A stretch of DNA of 64,000 nt, from the NCBI RefSeq assembly GCF_004331685.1, contig NZ_SJSM01000022.1, positions 1 through 64,000 on the forward strand, in the 5' to 3' direction. A program made the translations under genes and the position numbers. Origin of the DNA: Pedobacter hiemivivus (GTDB taxonomy: Bacteria > Bacteroidota > Bacteroidia > Sphingobacteriales > Sphingobacteriaceae). The number at the start of each line of letters is the position of its first letter. Positions within the stretch are counted from its first letter, which is position 1. Under the pieces are notes generated by a model. The model was not told the origin of the DNA and searched no databases. It saw only the letters and a program-made list of their open reading frames with translations. Below are positions 61,548 to 64,000 of the stretch, piece by piece.

Positions 61548-62855
61548 ATGAAGATGAATTCAACACACATTGATATGAAACCGGAAGAACCACAACAACC
61601 AAACACAAGAAGAGATTTTATTAAAAAAGCTGCGGTAGGAGTAGCCGCATTTACCATTGTGCCCCGATATGTTTTGGGTGGACAAGGATTTATTGCTCCA
61701 AGTGATAAATTAACCAAAGCCGTTATAGGTGTTGGTGGGATGGGCAGGAACCATTTTCCATATGATGGAACTCAGGTAGTTGCCATCTGTGATGTCGATA
61801 AAAGACACATTGCCAAAGCATTACCCATGCTGGATAAAGGGGTTAAAACCTTTAGCGACTACAGGGAATTGATTAAGCTACCAGAAGTGGATATTGTACA
61901 CATTGCCACGCCGCCACACTGGCACGGCATTATGGCTGTAGATGCAGCCAATGCGGGGAAGGATATTTGGTGTGAAAAACCAATGACCCATACCATAGGT
62001 GAAGGAAAAAGGGTGATGGAAGCTGTAAAACAAAATGGCAGCATCTTTAGGTTAAATACCTGGTTCCGCTTTAAAGATAATTTTTACGGTTTAGGGACTA
62101 CGGTTAAACCGGTTAAAAAACTAGTGGATAGCGGTTTGCTGGGCTGGCCTCTAAAGGTAACCGTAAGCAGACATACAGGCTATGACTGGAAGTTTTTCTG
62201 GGTAGGTAAAGACAATTTGCCACCTGAGCCGGTTCCGGCTGAGTTGGATTATGATTCGTGGTTAGGTCCGGCACCTTACAAACCATATAGTACACATCGT
62301 GTTCATTCCACTTTCCGTGGCTATTGGGATTATGATGGTGGTGGTTTGAGTGATATGGGCCAACATTACCTGGATCCGATACAATACTTTTTAGGTAAAG
62401 ATGATACCAATCCGATTTCTGTTGAAATCGATGCTCCTCAGCAACATACTGATGCAGTAGGGATTTGGAGAAGAATAACATATACTTATGCTGACGGTTG
62501 TCAGATTATTTTAGATGGCGAGGCTAAAGATGCCAATGTGCCTTATATTGAAGGACCAAAAGGAAAGCTATACCCAGGTTTTAAATCAGATATTCCTGAT
62601 TTGGATCGTAAACTAGCCGCTTTCCCTGATCCTGCTCCACAAATGACGGATTTCTCTGAAGCCGTTAGGACCAGGCAACAATTTGCTTTAAATGAGCAAA
62701 ACGGACATCGTTCATGTAACATCATTAACATTGGATTGGCTGCATTGCGTTTAGGAAGGAACTTGAAATTTGATCCGGTTAAGCAGGGATTTGTGGATGA
62801 TGAAGGAGCAAACAGGTTGATCAACCCAGTAATGCGTGCACCATTTACCATCTAA
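61548..62855 (+). CDS. Gfo/Idh/MocA family oxidoreductase, Tat-exported
   Basis: The frame is open from 61473. I chose the Met at 61548 (MKMNSTHIDMKPEEPQQPNT), because the twin-arginine signal TRRDFIKKAAVGVAAFTIVP follows within 20 residues; the Met at 61554 or 61575 is also possible. The NAD-binding motif VIGVGGMGRNHF, the ATPPHWH segment and CEKPMTHT (catalytic Lys) define a sugar dehydrogenase-type fold, with the C-terminal dimer domain ending RLINPVMRAPFTI. Such exported enzymes act on glycosides in Bacteroidota. Substrate unknown. Confidence 0.88.
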   Translation: MKMNSTHIDMKPEEPQQPNTRRDFIKKAAVGVAAFTIVPRYVLGGQGFIAPSDKLTKAVIGVGGMGRNHFPYDGTQVVAICDVDKRHIAKALPMLDKGVKTFSDYRELIKLPEVDIVHIATPPHWHGIMAVDAANAGKDIWCEKPMTHTIGEGKRVMEAVKQNGSIFRLNTWFRFKDNFYGLGTTVKPVKKLVDSGLLGWPLKVTVSRHTGYDWKFFWVGKDNLPPEPVPAELDYDSWLGPAPYKPYSTHRVHSTFRGYWDYDGGGLSDMGQHYLDPIQYFLGKDDTNPISVEIDAPQQHTDAVGIWRRITYTYADGCQIILDGEAKDANVPYIEGPKGKLYPGFKSDIPDLDRKLAAFPDPAPQMTDFSEAVRTRQQFALNEQNGHRSCNIINIGLAALRLGRNLKFDPVKQGFVDDEGANRLINPVMRAPFTI

Positions 62856-62904
62856 TCATTTTCATCCTTAAAATAATTTAAACGAACATTTTACTCATAC
62901 TATA

Positions 62905-64000
62905 ATGATAAAAAAGATATGTTTTATCCTGCTAGCGGTTGTCCTATTACAGAGCAATGTTTTTGCACAAGCACAGGGGAATAAAGACGAGCGTACAATC
63001 ACTACGCGTATCGCAGATTTGTTGGCACAATTGCCTGCGAAGGATGCTAAACAACTAAAAGGAAACATGCAGGAAATTGCACAGTTAGGAGAGGATGGTT
63101 ATCTGACCCTAATTACTGGATTAACTGCTCCGGGAAAAGGCAACAATGCTTTGCTGGAATATGCCATTGGCGGATTTTCTGCTTATGTAAGTCAGCCTGG
63201 GCAGGAAAGCTGGAGAAAAATGAGTGTAAACGCCTATGTTAAAGCTTTAGATAAGTTGTCTGATAAACAAAATAAATCATTTGTCATCAGTCAACTGGAG
63301 TTGGTTGGTAAAGATGATGCTATAGCTAGTTTAGGTGCTTATTTAACGGATGCACAACTGGCAGATCCAGCCGCAAGAGCATTGGTGAAAATTAACTCTC
63401 AGGCTTCAAAAGCAGCTTTATTGACTGGATTGGCTAAAGCGAAGGGTGCTGCAAAGCTTTCTGTTGTGGAAACTTTGGGCGACAGTCGTACCAAAGAAGC
63501 TGCGAAAGCAATTGCTGAATTGACTACTGGAGATGAGCGCCTGGCTAAAATGTCATTGTATGCTTTGGCAAACATAGCTGATCCTTCTTCTGAAGCTGTT
63601 TTGGCTGCTACTGCTGAAAAAGCAGGTTTTAAATACGAAAATACCAATGCTGTTGCTTCCTATTTGCTATATGCCGAAAGGTTAATGAGCAATGGAAATA
63701 AGGTAGAAGCAAACAATATCGCTAAGAAAATACTTGGAAAAGCAGTGGCAGACGATCAGGTACACATCCGTATTGCGGCCCTTAAATTGGTTTCTGATTT
63801 TAGTAAAGCACAAAGTGATGAGTATTTATTAGCTGCAATGAGTGATACGCAATTTAAATACCGTGCTGCGGCATTGAAATTAGCCTTGCCAACTATTACG
63901 CCTGTAACTGCTAACCTTTGGATTAAAAAGATTAAAAATGCTGATCCTGTTACGCAAGTAGCTATTGTGGACATGCTTGGAGATAGTAAAGTTAAGTCAA
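62905..64000 (+). CDS. Exported HEAT-repeat protein, N-terminal part (runs off the window)
   Basis: The frame is open from the Met at 62905 to the last base (365 codons). It begins MIKKICFILLAVVLLQSNVF, AQ, a Sec signal peptide. The rest is Ala/Leu-rich helix pairs with a ~30-40 residue period (VVETLGDSRTKEAAKAIAEL, RIAALKLVSDF, RAAALKLALPTI, VAIVDMLGDSKV), a HEAT-like solenoid. In Pedobacter-type genomes such proteins often continue into a DUF1080 glycoside-binding/hydrolase domain next to Gfo/Idh oxidoreductases; that continuation is outside the window. It follows the oxidoreductase by 49 bases. Confidence 0.75.
   Translation, partial: MIKKICFILLAVVLLQSNVFAQAQGNKDERTITTRIADLLAQLPAKDAKQLKGNMQEIAQLGEDGYLTLITGLTAPGKGNNALLEYAIGGFSAYVSQPGQESWRKMSVNAYVKALDKLSDKQNKSFVISQLELVGKDDAIASLGAYLTDAQLADPAARALVKINSQASKAALLTGLAKAKGAAKLSVVETLGDSRTKEAAKAIAELTTGDERLAKMSLYALANIADPSSEAVLAATAEKAGFKYENTNAVASYLLYAERLMSNGNKVEANNIAKKILGKAVADDQVHIRIAALKLVSDFSKAQSDEYLLAAMSDTQFKYRAAALKLALPTITPVTANLWIKKIKNADPVTQVAIVDMLGDSKVKS

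Overview
The window looks like chromosomal DNA from a Bacteroidota of the family Sphingobacteriaceae, most likely Pedobacter or a close relative. The evidence is the gene content: three ECF sigma/FecR pairs, two SusC/SusD pairs, gliding-motility/type IX secretion (T9SS) C-terminal domains, PorP/SprF membrane proteins, and dispersed palindromes of the CGTCATCCTGAA type. The genus is an inference, since no rRNA or marker gene is present. No tRNA, rRNA or CRISPR array was recognised.

Layout. 1-2.4 kb is accessory: an IS110-like transposase tail, a proteasome-fold (Ntn hydrolase-like) protein with a 55-aa partner, and a 48-aa coiled-coil protein overlapping a truncated ATPase with a damaged Walker A. 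2.4-7 kb (minus) is a T9SS adhesin module: two Ig-type secreted proteins, a gliding C-terminal-domain protein and PorP/SprF. 7-9 kb has an 11-bp repeat palindrome, a miniature inverted-repeat element and a MocR-type regulator. 9-16.5 kb holds two MauE/DoxX-like redox membrane proteins, AraC- and Crp-type regulators, two paralogous ~72-aa exported peptides (CX7C), a propeller-like exported protein, decayed gene copies and a TlpA-like thioredoxin. This is the least explained part of the window.

16.6-23.3 kb (minus) is sigma -> FecR -> SusC -> SusD, leading into the TlpA gene. 24.3-26.2 kb is a second sigma/FecR pair without a receptor. 27-31.6 kb (minus) is a tight operon of a polyphosphate-glucokinase-like kinase, gnd, zwf and pgl, i.e. 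glucose to ribulose-5-phosphate with NADPH output. 32.6-41 kb (plus) is a second T9SS module: an 1889-aa adhesin with eleven ~78-aa repeats, PorP/SprF and an OmpA/PD40/TPR protein. 41-44.4 kb carries an FMN reductase, a D-lactate-type dehydrogenase and an mhqO/mhqD-like quinone-detoxification pair. 44.5-48.2 kb has an outer-membrane barrel with a kinase-like N-terminal domain, a fatty-acid hydroxylase and a small cytochrome c.

48.3-58.1 kb (plus) is sigma -> FecR -> SusC -> SusD -> M16 protease, probably a peptide or protein uptake locus. 58-60 kb has an anti-sigma-like membrane protein and cbpA/cbpM. 60.1-64 kb has a ROK regulator divergent from a Tat-exported Gfo/Idh/MocA oxidoreductase and an open-ended HEAT-repeat protein, probably a carbohydrate locus.
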